In this document: positions 36,793 through 44,954 of the stretch, piece by piece
How the letters are laid out: every line of letters starts with the position of its first letter
Position numbering within the stretch: the first letter of the stretch is position 1
Assembly (NCBI GenBank): GCA_045560765.1
Contig: JBJKZD010000009.1
Location: 124,001-188,000, forward strand
From: UBA9926 sp913064795
GTDB lineage: Bacteria > Pseudomonadota > Gammaproteobacteria > Pseudomonadales > Azotimanducaceae
Reading direction: 5' to 3'
DNA length: 64,000 nt
Notes under the pieces: model-generated
Database searches by the model: none
Told to the model about the DNA's origin: nothing
What the model saw: only the letters and a program-made list of their open reading frames with translations
Translations under genes and position numbers: made by a program

Positions 36793-38619
36793 TTAGGCTA
36801 GCTCGCTCTTTAGGCGAGAGGCACGCTTTCGTTCGTTTTCAGTCAGTAACTTTTTTCTGATCCGAATATGATTTGGCGTTATCTCGACCAATTCATCGTC
36901 ATCAATAAATTCGATGGCTTGCTCGAGGGTGAATTCAATGGGCGGTGTGAGCACAATGTTCTCATCCGTGCCGGCCGCTCGAACATTCGTCAACTGCTTG
37001 CCTTTAATGGGATTGACAGGAAGATCATTCCCTCTGGAATGAATTCCAATAATCATCCCCTCATAGACTTCTTCGTTTGGATTGAGAAATAACCGCCCTC
37101 GAGGCTGTAAGTTAAACAGACTAAATCCCAAACTCTTTCCCCCAACCATTGAGACCAGAACACCGTTTCGACGACGATTGAGATCATCACCCAACTGCTC
37201 TCCATAATGGGCAAACACGCTGCTCATAATGCCACTCCCCGAAGTGAGCGTCATGAACTCGGACCGAAATCCAATCAGGCCGCGGGTGGGGATTACGAAA
37301 TCCAGCCGAACTCGACCCTTCGAATCTGGCACCATGTTGGTCAACGAACCCTTGCGCGTCCCGATCACTTCCATAATCGCACCCTGATGAACCTGCTCGA
37401 CGTCGATACTCAGATGCTCATAGGGTTCCTGAATGACGCCATCCACATTTTTCAAAATTACTTCGGGTTTAGAGACGCCCAGTTCGTAGCCTTCCCGGCG
37501 CATGGTTTCTATTAAGACGCCGAGATGGAGCTCCCCGCGCCCCGAGACGACAAATTTATCTGCGCTATCACCCGGCTCAACTCTTAAGGCGACGTTATAT
37601 TGAAGCTCTAAAGCTAACCGATCCTTCAGGTTTCGACTGGTGACGAACTTCCCATCCCGGCCCGCAAAGGGTGACGTATTGACCTGAAAAGTCATGGAAA
37701 TCGTCGGCTCATCGACCACCAGTGCAGGCATGCCCTCGGGTTGATCGAGTGCGCAAACCGTATCTGATATCTTCAGCCCATCAATCCCACAGATGCAGAC
37801 GATATCCCCAGCACTGGCCTGTTCTATTTCGAGGCGAGTCAATCCAGAGAAGCCAAGCACCTGCAGAATTCTGGCTTTTTTGACCTGTCCATCCGAACGC
37901 ACAACCGAGACTTGCTGGCCCTTCTTAATTTCTCCACGGGTAATTCTGCCCAAACCAATCAACCCGACGTAACTGTTGTAATCCAAGGCGCTGATTTGCA
38001 TCTGGAGTGGGCCTTCGGCTTCTACATCGGGCGGCGGAACTTGATCAATCAATAAATCCAGCAGATAACTTAGATCGTTTTGAAGACCCTCCAAATTAGG
38101 TCCTGCCGTTCCTTCGACGGCTGAACCCACAACAACAGGAAAATCGAGCTGTTCTTCCGTGGCGCCTAATTGATCGAATAACTCGAATACTTCATCGACA
38201 ACCCAATCCGGCCGAGCACCCTCACGGTCCACCTTGTTAACCATCAGAATCGGATTCAGGTTATTCTCAAAAGCCTTCCGGGTCACAAATCGGGTTTGAG
38301 GCATGGGTCCTTCAACCGCGTCAACGAGGAGGAGCACCGAGTCGACCATCGACAAAATCCGCTCAACTTCTCCCCCAAAATCGGCATGTCCAGGCGTATC
38401 GACAATATTGATACGAACGCCACGCCAATCAATTGCGGTGTTCTTTGCCAATATCGTAATTCCCCGTTCACGCTCTAGATCATTCGAATCCATGAGGCGC
38501 TCACCCCCTTCGTCCCCTCGAGCCAATGCACCGGCCTGGGACAACAGCTTGTCAATAAGGGTCGTTTTTCCGTGATCGACGTGAGCGATGATCGCCACGT
38601 TACGCAGTTTTTGAGCCAT
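36793..38619 (-). CDS. typA: Translational GTPase TypA/BipA
   Basis: 608 residues, typical length. Ribosome-associated GTPase needed for growth at low temperature and stress. G1 is AHVDHGKTTLID (residues 12-23), G2/switch RGITI in DLERERGITILAKNTA, G3 DTPGHADFGGE, G4 NKVDR. Domain V-like GRGELHLGVLIETMRREG and the C-terminal RKKLLTENERKRASRLKSEL are characteristic of BipA. ATG 38619 (MAQKLRNVAIIAH) is the family start. It diverges from the glutamine synthetase gene across 412 bp. Confidence 0.97.
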   Translation of the reverse strand: MAQKLRNVAIIAHVDHGKTTLIDKLLSQAGALARGDEGGERLMDSNDLERERGITILAKNTAIDWRGVRINIVDTPGHADFGGEVERILSMVDSVLLLVDAVEGPMPQTRFVTRKAFENNLNPILMVNKVDREGARPDWVVDEVFELFDQLGATEEQLDFPVVVGSAVEGTAGPNLEGLQNDLSYLLDLLIDQVPPPDVEAEGPLQMQISALDYNSYVGLIGLGRITRGEIKKGQQVSVVRSDGQVKKARILQVLGFSGLTRLEIEQASAGDIVCICGIDGLKISDTVCALDQPEGMPALVVDEPTISMTFQVNTSPFAGRDGKFVTSRNLKDRLALELQYNVALRVEPGDSADKFVVSGRGELHLGVLIETMRREGYELGVSKPEVILKNVDGVIQEPYEHLSIDVEQVHQGAIMEVIGTRKGSLTNMVPDSKGRVRLDFVIPTRGLIGFRSEFMTLTSGSGIMSSVFAHYGEQLGDDLNRRRNGVLVSMVGGKSLGFSLFNLQPRGRLFLNPNEEVYEGMIIGIHSRGNDLPVNPIKGKQLTNVRAAGTDENIVLTPPIEFTLEQAIEFIDDDELVEITPNHIRIRKKLLTENERKRASRLKSELA

Positions 38620-38771
38620 AGCAGGATTTCCAAAGGATAGGGGGTGGCGTTCGCCGCGCCGATTATACTGAAATCGGATTGCAGTGCGAGTATTCTCTCG
38701 CGATTTCAAGTCAGATTTCCGAACGGCGCTCAATCCAATCGCCTCATTATAGGGCGTTATCGCAAATTACC

Positions 38772-38786
38772 GCACCATAATGGTGC
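38772..38786. promoter_or_regulatory. NtrC binding site (perfect palindrome)
   Basis: GCACCATAATGGTGC is a perfect inverted repeat with a three-base centre, the same half-sites and spacing as the strong E. coli glnA NtrC site (GCACCA-N3-TGGTGC). Its centre is about 107 bp upstream of the predicted sigma-54 start, the distance of the promoter-proximal enhancer site in E. coli glnA. Confidence 0.9.
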
Positions 38787-38830
38787 AATTTGGTTAAAAA
38801 CGAACCTAGTCTCAACATTTAAGTTATAAT

Positions 38831-38843
38831 AATCAATCGGTTA
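38831..38843 (+). promoter_or_regulatory. IHF-type bending site between enhancer and promoter
   Basis: AATCAATCGGTTA matches the consensus WATCARNNNNTTR at every defined position and lies between the NtrC palindrome and the sigma-54 promoter, where IHF bending commonly brings enhancer-bound activators to the polymerase. A 13-base match can occur by chance; the position raises its likelihood. Confidence 0.6.
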
Positions 38844-38858
38844 TAAAGATAAGGGGGG

Positions 38859-38873
38859 TGGCATACTCCTTGC
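38859..38873 (+). promoter_or_regulatory. Sigma-54 (RpoN) promoter of glnII
   Basis: TGGCATACTCCTTGC fits the -24/-12 consensus (TGGCAY-N5-TTGC) with exact GG-to-GC spacing and is followed by a T-rich stretch. Transcription should begin near 38885. Combined with the upstream NtrC palindrome, it predicts nitrogen-limitation induction through NtrBC, which is encoded 2 kb downstream. Confidence 0.88.
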
Positions 38874-39031
38874 TTTTTACTTCCTGCATCTTGTGCACTA
38901 TTATGGGCGCTCGCAACATCAGCTACGGCAAAAGCGCCATCATATGGGCACCGGCTTTATTCCCTGAAAAGACAAAACACACATTAAGTATCGATATTAA
39001 TCACGACTGACTTTAAGGAGATCATCAAACC

Positions 39032-40043
39032 ATGAAAGCGAAACTCGAATACATCTGGCTCGACGGCTATCAGCCCACTCAGAGCTTACGCAGCAAAACT
39101 ATGGTGCGATCGGACTTCTCCGGCAAACTCGAAGACTGCCCCATGTGGGGTCTTCGACGGAAGCTCAACCGAACAAGCCGAAGGCGGCAGCTCAGACTGC
39201 CTTCTCAAACCCGTTGCGATTATACCTGACCCAGATCGTAACAATGGCTATCTCGTCATGACCGAGGTTTTAAACCCCGATGGCAGTCCTCACGAATCCA
39301 ATGGCAGGGCAACCATTGACGATGATGACGCTGACTTCTGGTTTGGCTTCGAACAGGAATATTTCCTCTGGGATATTGATACAGACCTCCCTCCAGGTTT
39401 CCCAAGAGGCGGTTATCCTGCACCCCAGGGACCCTACTATTGCAGCGTTGGCGCAAAAAATACCTATGGCCGGGACTGCGTCGAAGAGCACTTAGATATC
39501 TGCCTTGAAGCGGGCCTCAACGTTGAGGGCATCAATGCGGAAGTCGCATCCGGTCAGTGGGAATTTCAAATCTTTGCCAAAGGCGCGCATGAGGCCGGTG
39601 ACCAGATTTGGCTGGCGCGGTACCTGCTAGAACGCACCGGAGAGAAATACGGCTATGCCATCAACTATCACCCCAAGCCTCTAGGCGATACGGACTGGAA
39701 CGGCTCGGGAATGCACGCAAACTTTTCCAACGGCGCAATGCGAGATGTTGGGGATGAAGAGATTTTTACTAAAATTTGCGAAAACTTTGGCAAGAATATC
39801 GAGCGGCACATGAGCGTCTATGGCGCGGAAAACGACCAAAGATTGACGGGCAAGCACGAAACTCAGTCGATTGATCAATTCAGCTATGGCGTCTCAGACC
39901 GGGGTGCGAGTATCCGAATTCCTGTCAGCACCGTTGTCGATGGCTGGAAGGGACGACTCGAGGACCGACGGACTGCTTCTAATGCTGATCCCTACAAGGT
40001 CGCAGCAGCCATCATCAAGACCAGCAAAGAGGCTTTAAGCTAG
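39032..40043 (+). pseudogene. glnII: Type II glutamine synthetase (GlnII, eukaryote-like) with a one-base frameshift
   Basis: ATP-dependent ligation of ammonium to glutamate. MKAKLEYIWLDGYQPTQSLR at 39032 is the GSII beta-grasp start, and AAGGAG lies 11 bases upstream. After ...EDCPMWG (codon 39149-39151) the frame shifts +1: one extra base near 39152 separates it from FDGSSTEQAEGGSSDC, which continues without a stop to 40043. Joined, the protein would be 336 residues, normal for bacterial GlnII. It retains FWFGFEQEY, NAEVASGQWEFQIF, NGSGMHANFS, LTGKHET and RGASIRIPV (metal, ATP and glutamate residues). Without the shift only 65 residues are made. A sequencing or assembly error, a real mutation, or recoding at GGGGTCTTCGAC are the options. 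GSII lacks the adenylylation site of type I GS. Confidence 0.9.
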
Positions 40044-40176
40044 ACCTCTGCTTGATGCGGTCCGGCCCAGACTGGGCGCGGATCGCATCGGCCCTTCGGG
40101 CTCCCACTTCCTCGCCTCCTGTCGAGTTATCTTTTGACTTATACTTGGGCCACACGCCCTAGCTACAGGTGCCGCT

Positions 40177-40548
40177 ATGACCCCAATTCTAACCCGGTGG
40201 GTTGTTTTACTGAGCCTTTTGGGGCTGAGTGCCTTTCTCCAGGCGGATCAATCCGCTTATCGGCTCGAACTCAATAGTGCAACCGGCCAATCACGGGTGC
40301 AGGCTCGGGGCGGACAAATCAATCTGATCGCCAAGGTCAAACCCAAGCTACAAAAGTCACACCAACTCCAGATCAAGAGCGAAACCATGGGCCTCAGCGT
40401 CGATGCAGGTCCTGGGCCTGTGACCCTCAAAGACGTGCCTCGAGGTCTACAAAGCTTTTACCTGATAGTGATTGATAAAGACAGCCGCACGCCGGTACAG
40501 CGATCCAAGTCCTTAACGTTGGACGTGAGACGGTATATACCCCGCTAG
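40177..40548 (+). CDS. Small exported protein of unknown function between glnII and ntrB
   Basis: 123 residues. Signal peptide TRWVVLLSLLGLSAFLQA with a likely cleavage after LQA, then a soluble, mostly beta-strand-like region rich in Gln, Lys and Ser with no Cys and no recognised motif. The ribosome site AGGTG lies five bases before ATG 40177. I do not recognise the family. DUF4124 proteins often occupy the glnA-ntrB gap in gammaproteobacteria, but their W-x-D signature is missing here. An NtrC-like site starts two bases after the stop, so its transcript may end close to the ntrBC promoter. Confidence 0.7.
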   Translation: MTPILTRWVVLLSLLGLSAFLQADQSAYRLELNSATGQSRVQARGGQINLIAKVKPKLQKSHQLQIKSETMGLSVDAGPGPVTLKDVPRGLQSFYLIVIDKDSRTPVQRSKSLTLDVRRYIPR

Positions 40549-40550
40549 TC

Positions 40551-40574
40551 TGCACTGTTTTGGTGCGCTATGAT
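40551..40574 (+). promoter_or_regulatory. NtrC-like site overlapping a candidate ntrBC promoter
   Basis: TGCACTGTTTTGGTGCG (40551-40567) has the half-sites TGCACT and GGTGCG separated by five bases, close to the TGCACY-N5-GGTGCA consensus. TATGAT (40569-40574) follows as a possible -10 box, with a poor -35. An NtrC site lying over the promoter is the arrangement of the repressible E. coli glnL promoter, so negative autoregulation of ntrBC is inferred. Confidence 0.55.
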
Positions 40575-40698
40575 GCAACACTCGCTGGCAGACCCCTAAT
40601 TTCCGTTGCTGAGCCTGATGGGATTTTGGTGCGGATCTTGCTGTTATCCTGCCATGAACCAGACCCTATACAGTCCTAGGACCAAGCAAACTCTGACT

Positions 40699-41751
40699 AT
40701 GGATCAAACCGTCATTGATAATCTAACGACCGCTGTCCTTATGCTGGACAACGAGCTTAATTTAGTACGGCTCAATCAATCCGCAGAAAGCCTTTTCGAG
40801 CTGTCTGAAAAAAGAGCGCTGAACAATCCTTTAACAGCCTTGGTCCCGGGTTGGCTAAAAATGGAACCGCTTTTAAAAGAAGCCCTTGCCACCGACCAAT
40901 TGTTCACCCAGCGCAAAGCGAAAATCGAACTGATCGGCGGTTCATTGATTACCGTTGATCTCACAATCTCACCGATCACTAATGAATCCAAATCCCGACT
41001 TCTGATCGAAGTGATCGGCCTCGATCGCTATCTGCGGATCGATCGAGACAACATCCATCGAGAGCATCAAGAAGCCACCCAACAAATGATTCGAGGGCTC
41101 GCCCATGAGATCAAAAACCCACTAGGAGGGATTAGAGGCTCCGCGCAGTTGCTCCACGAGGAGCTCGAGTCAGAAGAGCTTAAAGAATACACATCGATCA
41201 TCATCGAGGAAACAGACCGACTCAAAGGCCTCGTTGACCGATTACTCGGGCCCAATCGTCCTTCCGAATTTACCCATTTCAATATTCACGAAATTCTGGA
41301 GCGCGCCCGGAAGCTGATTGAACTTGAATGCGCCTTCGATCTCTCGATCTGCCGAGATTATGATCCGTCGATTCCTGACATTCTCATGGACCCAGATTTG
41401 ATTTTTCAGGCAGTGCTCAACATCGTTCGAAATGCGATGCAAAGTCTGGAGCGCACCTCGCATCCCACGATCAAGATCGTGACTCGGACAGAGCGTCAAT
41501 TTACGATCGCCTCAGTGCGACATCGCAATGTTCTTAAGATCGATATCATCGATAACGGGCCTGGCATTCCTCCAGAGATAAAAGAAAATCTGTTCCTGCC
41601 AATGATCACAGGTCGCCCTGACGGCACCGGTCTTGGCCTCAGCGTTGCTCACGCCATTATCCATCGTCACAAGGGCATGCTCGAATTTCATTCCGACCAA
41701 GGCAGAACACGTTTCACACTCATTATTCCGCTCGAGGTCAAACCAAAATGA
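40699..41751 (+). CDS. ntrB: Nitrogen regulation sensor histidine kinase NtrB
   Basis: 350 residues, matching E. coli NtrB (349). Cytoplasmic two-component kinase/phosphatase that responds to PII proteins. An N-terminal PAS domain (TAVLMLDNELNLVRLNQSAE) precedes the H-box with phospho-accepting H136 in GLAHEIKNPLGGIRGSAQLL, then RLLGPNRPS, the N-box NIVRNAMQSLE and the G-boxes DNGPGIPPEI and GRPDGTGLGLSVA. ATG 40699 is chosen by length and PAS alignment; ATG 40654 would add 15 residues, and neither has a clear ribosome site. The stop overlaps ntrC (ATGA). Confidence 0.95.
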   Translation: MDQTVIDNLTTAVLMLDNELNLVRLNQSAESLFELSEKRALNNPLTALVPGWLKMEPLLKEALATDQLFTQRKAKIELIGGSLITVDLTISPITNESKSRLLIEVIGLDRYLRIDRDNIHREHQEATQQMIRGLAHEIKNPLGGIRGSAQLLHEELESEELKEYTSIIIEETDRLKGLVDRLLGPNRPSEFTHFNIHEILERARKLIELECAFDLSICRDYDPSIPDILMDPDLIFQAVLNIVRNAMQSLERTSHPTIKIVTRTERQFTIASVRHRNVLKIDIIDNGPGIPPEIKENLFLPMITGRPDGTGLGLSVAHAIIHRHKGMLEFHSDQGRTRFTLIIPLEVKPK

Positions 41752-43184
41752 TCACTCACCCAAGCATATGGGTCGCAGACGACGAGAAATCCATCCGCTG
41801 GGTTCTAGACAAAGCCCTGTCTAAAGAAGGAATGCGGGTGACCTGTTTCGAGTCAGCTGAAGATCTACTTGAAAACTTTGGTCGAGAGACCCCGGACGTC
41901 ATTATCAGTGATATTCGAATGCATGGTATGGATGGGCTTGCGCTCCTTGCTGAGATCAGGCTAAGCCATCCCGACTTACCCGTTATCATTATGACCGCGC
42001 ACTCGGATCTCGATAGCGCCGTGTCCTCTATACAGGGGGGCGCCTTCGAATACATTCCCAAACCCTTTGAGGTTGGTGAAGCCGTTTCGGTGGTTCACAG
42101 GGCGCTGGCCAATGTGCCACAGCCAACAACAGAAAAGTTAACCCCGGAGGCCGATCCAACCGCAGAGATCATCGGTAAAGCACCGGCGATGCAGGAGGTT
42201 TTCCGAGCCATTGGTCGACTTTCACGCTCCCACGTTACGGTACTGATTAACGGCCAGTCGGGAACGGGCAAAGAGTTGGTTGCCCATGCGCTTCATCGTC
42301 ATAGTCCGAGGCGTGATGGCCCCTTCGTCGCTTTGAACATGGCCGCGATCCCCCAAGACCTTATCGAATCTGAACTTTTTGGTCACGAAAAGGGGGCTTT
42401 TACCGGGGCCAATCAAGTGCGGATTGGCCGTTTTGAACAAGCCAACGAAGGCACCCTCTTTCTCGACGAAATCGGAGATATGCCAGCAGAGACACAAACC
42501 CGGTTACTGCGCGTGCTATCAGATGGACGGTTCTACCGAGTCGGGGGGCACGAATCCCGCGATGCCAACGTCCGAATTATCGCCGCCACCCATCAGGACC
42601 TTGAAACCCTAGTGACACAGAACCGTTTTCGCGAGGACCTTTTTCATCGTCTCAACGTGATACGCGTTCATCTGCCCAATCTTGCTGACCGCCGCGAGGA
42701 CATCCCGCTTTTGCTAGAACACTTTTTAAAGTCCGCAGCCCTCGAACTCGATGAAGAGGCGAAGGTCTTTCTTCCTGACACCCTCGCCTACCTCTGCGCG
42801 CTGCCGTGGCCAGGGAACGTCAGACAACTTGAAAATTTCTGTCGCTGGATCACGGTCATGGCAACCGGTAGGGACGTCCATCTCGCAGACTTACCGCCGG
42901 AACTGAAGCTTCCGGAATCCGAACCCGCCGCAGCCGACAACGAGCATTGGGATCAGCATCTCAGGCAGTGGGCAGAGACCCGCCTTGGCGGCGCTCCTCT
43001 GGATGAGAAAGGACTTCTCGGCGAGGCGCTTCCAACTTTCGAGCGAATTATGATTGAATCGACCCTTGCACACACCGCCGGCCGAAAGCGAGATGCTTCT
43101 ATCCTCCTCGGCTGGGGCCGCAATACACTGACTCGAAAGATGCACGAACTCAATATGGACAGCGGCGACAGTGAAGAGTCGTAG
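41748..43184 (+). CDS. ntrC: Nitrogen regulation response regulator NtrC
   Basis: 478 residues. Sigma-54 enhancer-binding activator. The receiver domain has the phosphorylation site D55 in VIISDIRMHGMDG. The AAA+ domain has Walker A GQSGTGKE, the sigma-54-contacting loop ELFGHEKGAFTGAN, Walker B GTLFLDEIGDMP, and the R-finger region RFREDLFHRLNVI. A C-terminal Fis-type helix-turn-helix includes RKRDASILLGWGRNTLTRKM. The perfect NtrC palindrome upstream of glnII and the site upstream of ntrB are its expected targets. Followed by trmL after 21 bp. Confidence 0.97.
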   Translation: MITHPSIWVADDEKSIRWVLDKALSKEGMRVTCFESAEDLLENFGRETPDVIISDIRMHGMDGLALLAEIRLSHPDLPVIIMTAHSDLDSAVSSIQGGAFEYIPKPFEVGEAVSVVHRALANVPQPTTEKLTPEADPTAEIIGKAPAMQEVFRAIGRLSRSHVTVLINGQSGTGKELVAHALHRHSPRRDGPFVALNMAAIPQDLIESELFGHEKGAFTGANQVRIGRFEQANEGTLFLDEIGDMPAETQTRLLRVLSDGRFYRVGGHESRDANVRIIAATHQDLETLVTQNRFREDLFHRLNVIRVHLPNLADRREDIPLLLEHFLKSAALELDEEAKVFLPDTLAYLCALPWPGNVRQLENFCRWITVMATGRDVHLADLPPELKLPESEPAAADNEHWDQHLRQWAETRLGGAPLDEKGLLGEALPTFERIMIESTLAHTAGRKRDASILLGWGRNTLTRKMHELNMDSGDSEES

Positions 43185-43205
43185 CGGCACAAACCAAGGC
43201 AACGA

Positions 43206-43661
43206 ATGTTTAACATCGTCCTGTACGAACCTGAGATTCCGCCGAACACCGGCAACATCATGCGACTCTGCAACAACAGTGGTGCAGCCCTACATCTGAT
43301 TGAGCCTCTTGGATTCTCTTTAACTGAGAAGCTGCTGAAGCGCGCGGCACTGGACTACGCAGACTATGCAGACGTTTGCGTGCACAAAGATTTCAAAGCA
43401 TTTTTGAAGGTCGCAGGATCGGCCCGAAAAATTGCACTCACTACCAAGACCCAGCATCGCTATGATCAATTTGAATTCTGCGCCGGAGACTACTTGATCT
43501 TCGGACCAGAGACCCGTGGCCTTCCAGAGGACCTGCTGTTTTCAGAGGCCTTCGAGGCACGTTTAACCCTGCCGATGCGGGAACATAGTCGTTCCCTCAA
43601 CCTCTCCAATGCGGTCGCGATTACCCTTTTCGAGGCCTGGCGACAGAATGACTTCTGCTGA
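43206..43661 (+). CDS. trmL: tRNA (cytidine/uridine-34 2'-O)-methyltransferase TrmL
   Basis: 151 residues. SPOUT-class methyltransferase that modifies the wobble base of tRNA-Leu isoacceptors. NIVLYEPEIPPNTGNIMRLC is the family N-terminus. The trefoil-knot SAM site is made of FGPETRGLPEDL and LPMREHSRSLNLSNAVAI. AAGG lies six bases before the ATG. Read with ntrBC; converges on secB across a five-base gap. Confidence 0.96.
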   Translation: MFNIVLYEPEIPPNTGNIMRLCNNSGAALHLIEPLGFSLTEKLLKRAALDYADYADVCVHKDFKAFLKVAGSARKIALTTKTQHRYDQFEFCAGDYLIFGPETRGLPEDLLFSEAFEARLTLPMREHSRSLNLSNAVAITLFEAWRQNDFC

Positions 43662-43666
43662 GTCCC

Positions 43667-44134
43667 CTACTGGACCGTCGCGGCATCCCGTTCTTTTGCC
43701 AGTTTCGCTTGTTCGTAGAGGGCATCGAAGTTTACCGGCGCCAACATTAAAGGGGGGAAACTCCCCTTGACGATCAGGGCATCGACACTTTCCCTTGCGT
43801 AGGGAAAGAGAATGCTAGGACAAAAGCTCGCAAGCATCTGGTCAAGCCCTTCCTCAGTCATTCCGTCAACTAAGAAAATACCAGCCTGCTGAACTTCCGC
43901 CAAATAGAGCGTTTTATCGGATTCATCCTTAGCCGTCAGGGTCAAGGACAAAATGACTTCCCAAAGTTTATCCTCGATCATCACGTGACGAGCATTGAGG
44001 TCTAAATTAACCGACGGTTTTGGCGCTGATCGAAAACTCTCAGGAGCTCCTGGGGATTCGAAAGAAACATCCTTCAAATAGATTCTCTGGATCGCAAACT
44101 TCGGTCCCTGTGCTTCTGATTCTGCTTCACTCAT
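43667..44134 (-). CDS. secB: Protein-export chaperone SecB
   Basis: 155 residues. Homotetrameric chaperone that keeps preproteins unfolded and delivers them to SecA. FAIQRIYLKDVSFESPGAPE is the signature N-terminus, followed by VMIEDKLWEVILSLTLTAKD and AEVQQAGIFLVDGMTEEGLD, then CPSILFPYARESVDALIVKG and SFPPLMLAPVNFDALYEQ with the peptide-binding aromatic groove residues. It overlaps grxC by eight bases on the same strand. Syd (SecY partner) lies elsewhere in the window. Confidence 0.97.
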   Translation of the reverse strand: MSEAESEAQGPKFAIQRIYLKDVSFESPGAPESFRSAPKPSVNLDLNARHVMIEDKLWEVILSLTLTAKDESDKTLYLAEVQQAGIFLVDGMTEEGLDQMLASFCPSILFPYARESVDALIVKGSFPPLMLAPVNFDALYEQAKLAKERDAATVQ

Positions 44135-44402
44135 GATTCACTCCTAACAGGGTGTCGAGCGCACCCTCGCGCTCTAATTGATATAGCTCGTCACAACCGC
44201 CGACGTGTTGGTCTCTTATCCAAATTTGCGGCACGGTACGCTGTCCAGACAAACGCTGCATGGTTTGGCGTTGTTCAGCGTCGTAATCCACGGCTATTTC
44301 TTGGTATTCAACTTTTTTCGAATCCAATAACATTTTGGCCCGGACGCAAAACGGGCAAAACCGCGTGGTGTAAAGGGTCACAATGGGCATTGCTTCATTC
44401 AC
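44127..44402 (-). CDS. grxC: Glutaredoxin 3
   Basis: 91 residues. Thiol-disulfide oxidoreductase with the dithiol active site in TTRFCPFCVRAKMLLD. The cis-Pro and glutathione-binding residues lie in GQRTVPQIWIRDQHVGGCDE. GTG 44402 has AGGA seven bases upstream; ATG 44390 (MPIVTLYTTRF) fits the E. coli N-terminus and is an alternative four codons in. It overlaps secB and follows the rhodanese gene by nine bases, forming a rhodanese-grxC-secB set. Confidence 0.96.
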   Translation of the reverse strand: MNEAMPIVTLYTTRFCPFCVRAKMLLDSKKVEYQEIAVDYDAEQRQTMQRLSGQRTVPQIWIRDQHVGGCDELYQLEREGALDTLLGVNHE

Positions 44403-44411
44403 AGTATTATC

Positions 44412-44825
44412 CTATTTAACGACAGGAAGGTTTGAACCCATCCACTCCGTCATGCCCCCTGAAAGGCGCTTTACGTCAGAAAAGCCCTCTTTTAACAGCT
44501 TGCCGCCAATCGCACTCGAATGCTGGCCCATTTTACAGACCAGTACGACCGGCCGTTCTTTATACTGATTGAACTCCCCAGTTCTGTTGGCAAAGCTTGC
44601 ATAGGGCAGATTAACGGCACTCGCGATATGTCCCGCGGAAAACTCTTTTTTATCTCTAAGATCGATAACCACCGCATCCGCCTTGTTGACCAACCGCACC
44701 AAGGTTTGAGCATTGATTGATTCACCACCTTTTTTTCGTTCCGTGACAATGAGGGCAATCACCAGCGCAATAAAAACGCCGACTAAAATCGGATGGTTAC
44801 CAATAAATTCAAAGACCTGCTGCAA
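44412..44825 (-). CDS. Membrane-anchored rhodanese-like protein (YibN family)
   Basis: 137 residues. An N-terminal membrane helix (HPILVGVFIALVIALIVTE) precedes one rhodanese domain: VIDLRDKKEFSAGHIASAVN and the active-site loop VLVCKMGQHSS with the sulfur-accepting Cys, then GGMTEWMGSNLPV. Likely a periplasm- or cytoplasm-facing sulfurtransferase; E. coli YibN in the same position beside grxC and secB has been tied to protein-export functions, and the physiological role here is not known. First gene of the leftward set, divergent from gpmI over 129 bp. Confidence 0.9.
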   Translation of the reverse strand: MQQVFEFIGNHPILVGVFIALVIALIVTERKKGGESINAQTLVRLVNKADAVVIDLRDKKEFSAGHIASAVNLPYASFANRTGEFNQYKERPVVLVCKMGQHSSAIGGKLLKEGFSDVKRLSGGMTEWMGSNLPVVK

Positions 44826-44954
44826 AACGTTTGCACCCTTTCATTCGCTCGCCGGCGATTATACACCCTGAACGAGAGCGGCACTAACTGCCTCGCAGTT
44901 TTATCAGGACGTCAATCCCGGTAAACTGCCTCTCACCTTAAAAAAGTCAATCAC

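Larger units (their letters stand above)
38620..39031. other. 412-bp typA-glnII regulatory region
   Basis: No protein gene is present. The right two thirds hold a compact nitrogen-control region in the order NtrC palindrome (38772), TATAAT box (38825-38830) without a good -35, IHF consensus (38831), sigma-54 -24/-12 (38859) and a weak NtrC-like half-match (38895-38909) just past the expected start. A leader of about 145 nt then leads to the AAGGAG ribosome site. The left part must carry the typA promoter on the minus strand, which was not identified. Confidence 0.75.

Noticed and set aside
38895..38909. Third NtrC-like site past the glnII start
   Set aside because: The second half (TGGGCG) diverges from TGGTGC at several positions; only the first half is good.
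40081..40103. GC-rich hairpin downstream of glnII (GGCCC-TTC-GGGCT)
   Set aside because: A five-pair stem without a T run; too weak to call a terminator and it does not block read-through to ntrBC.
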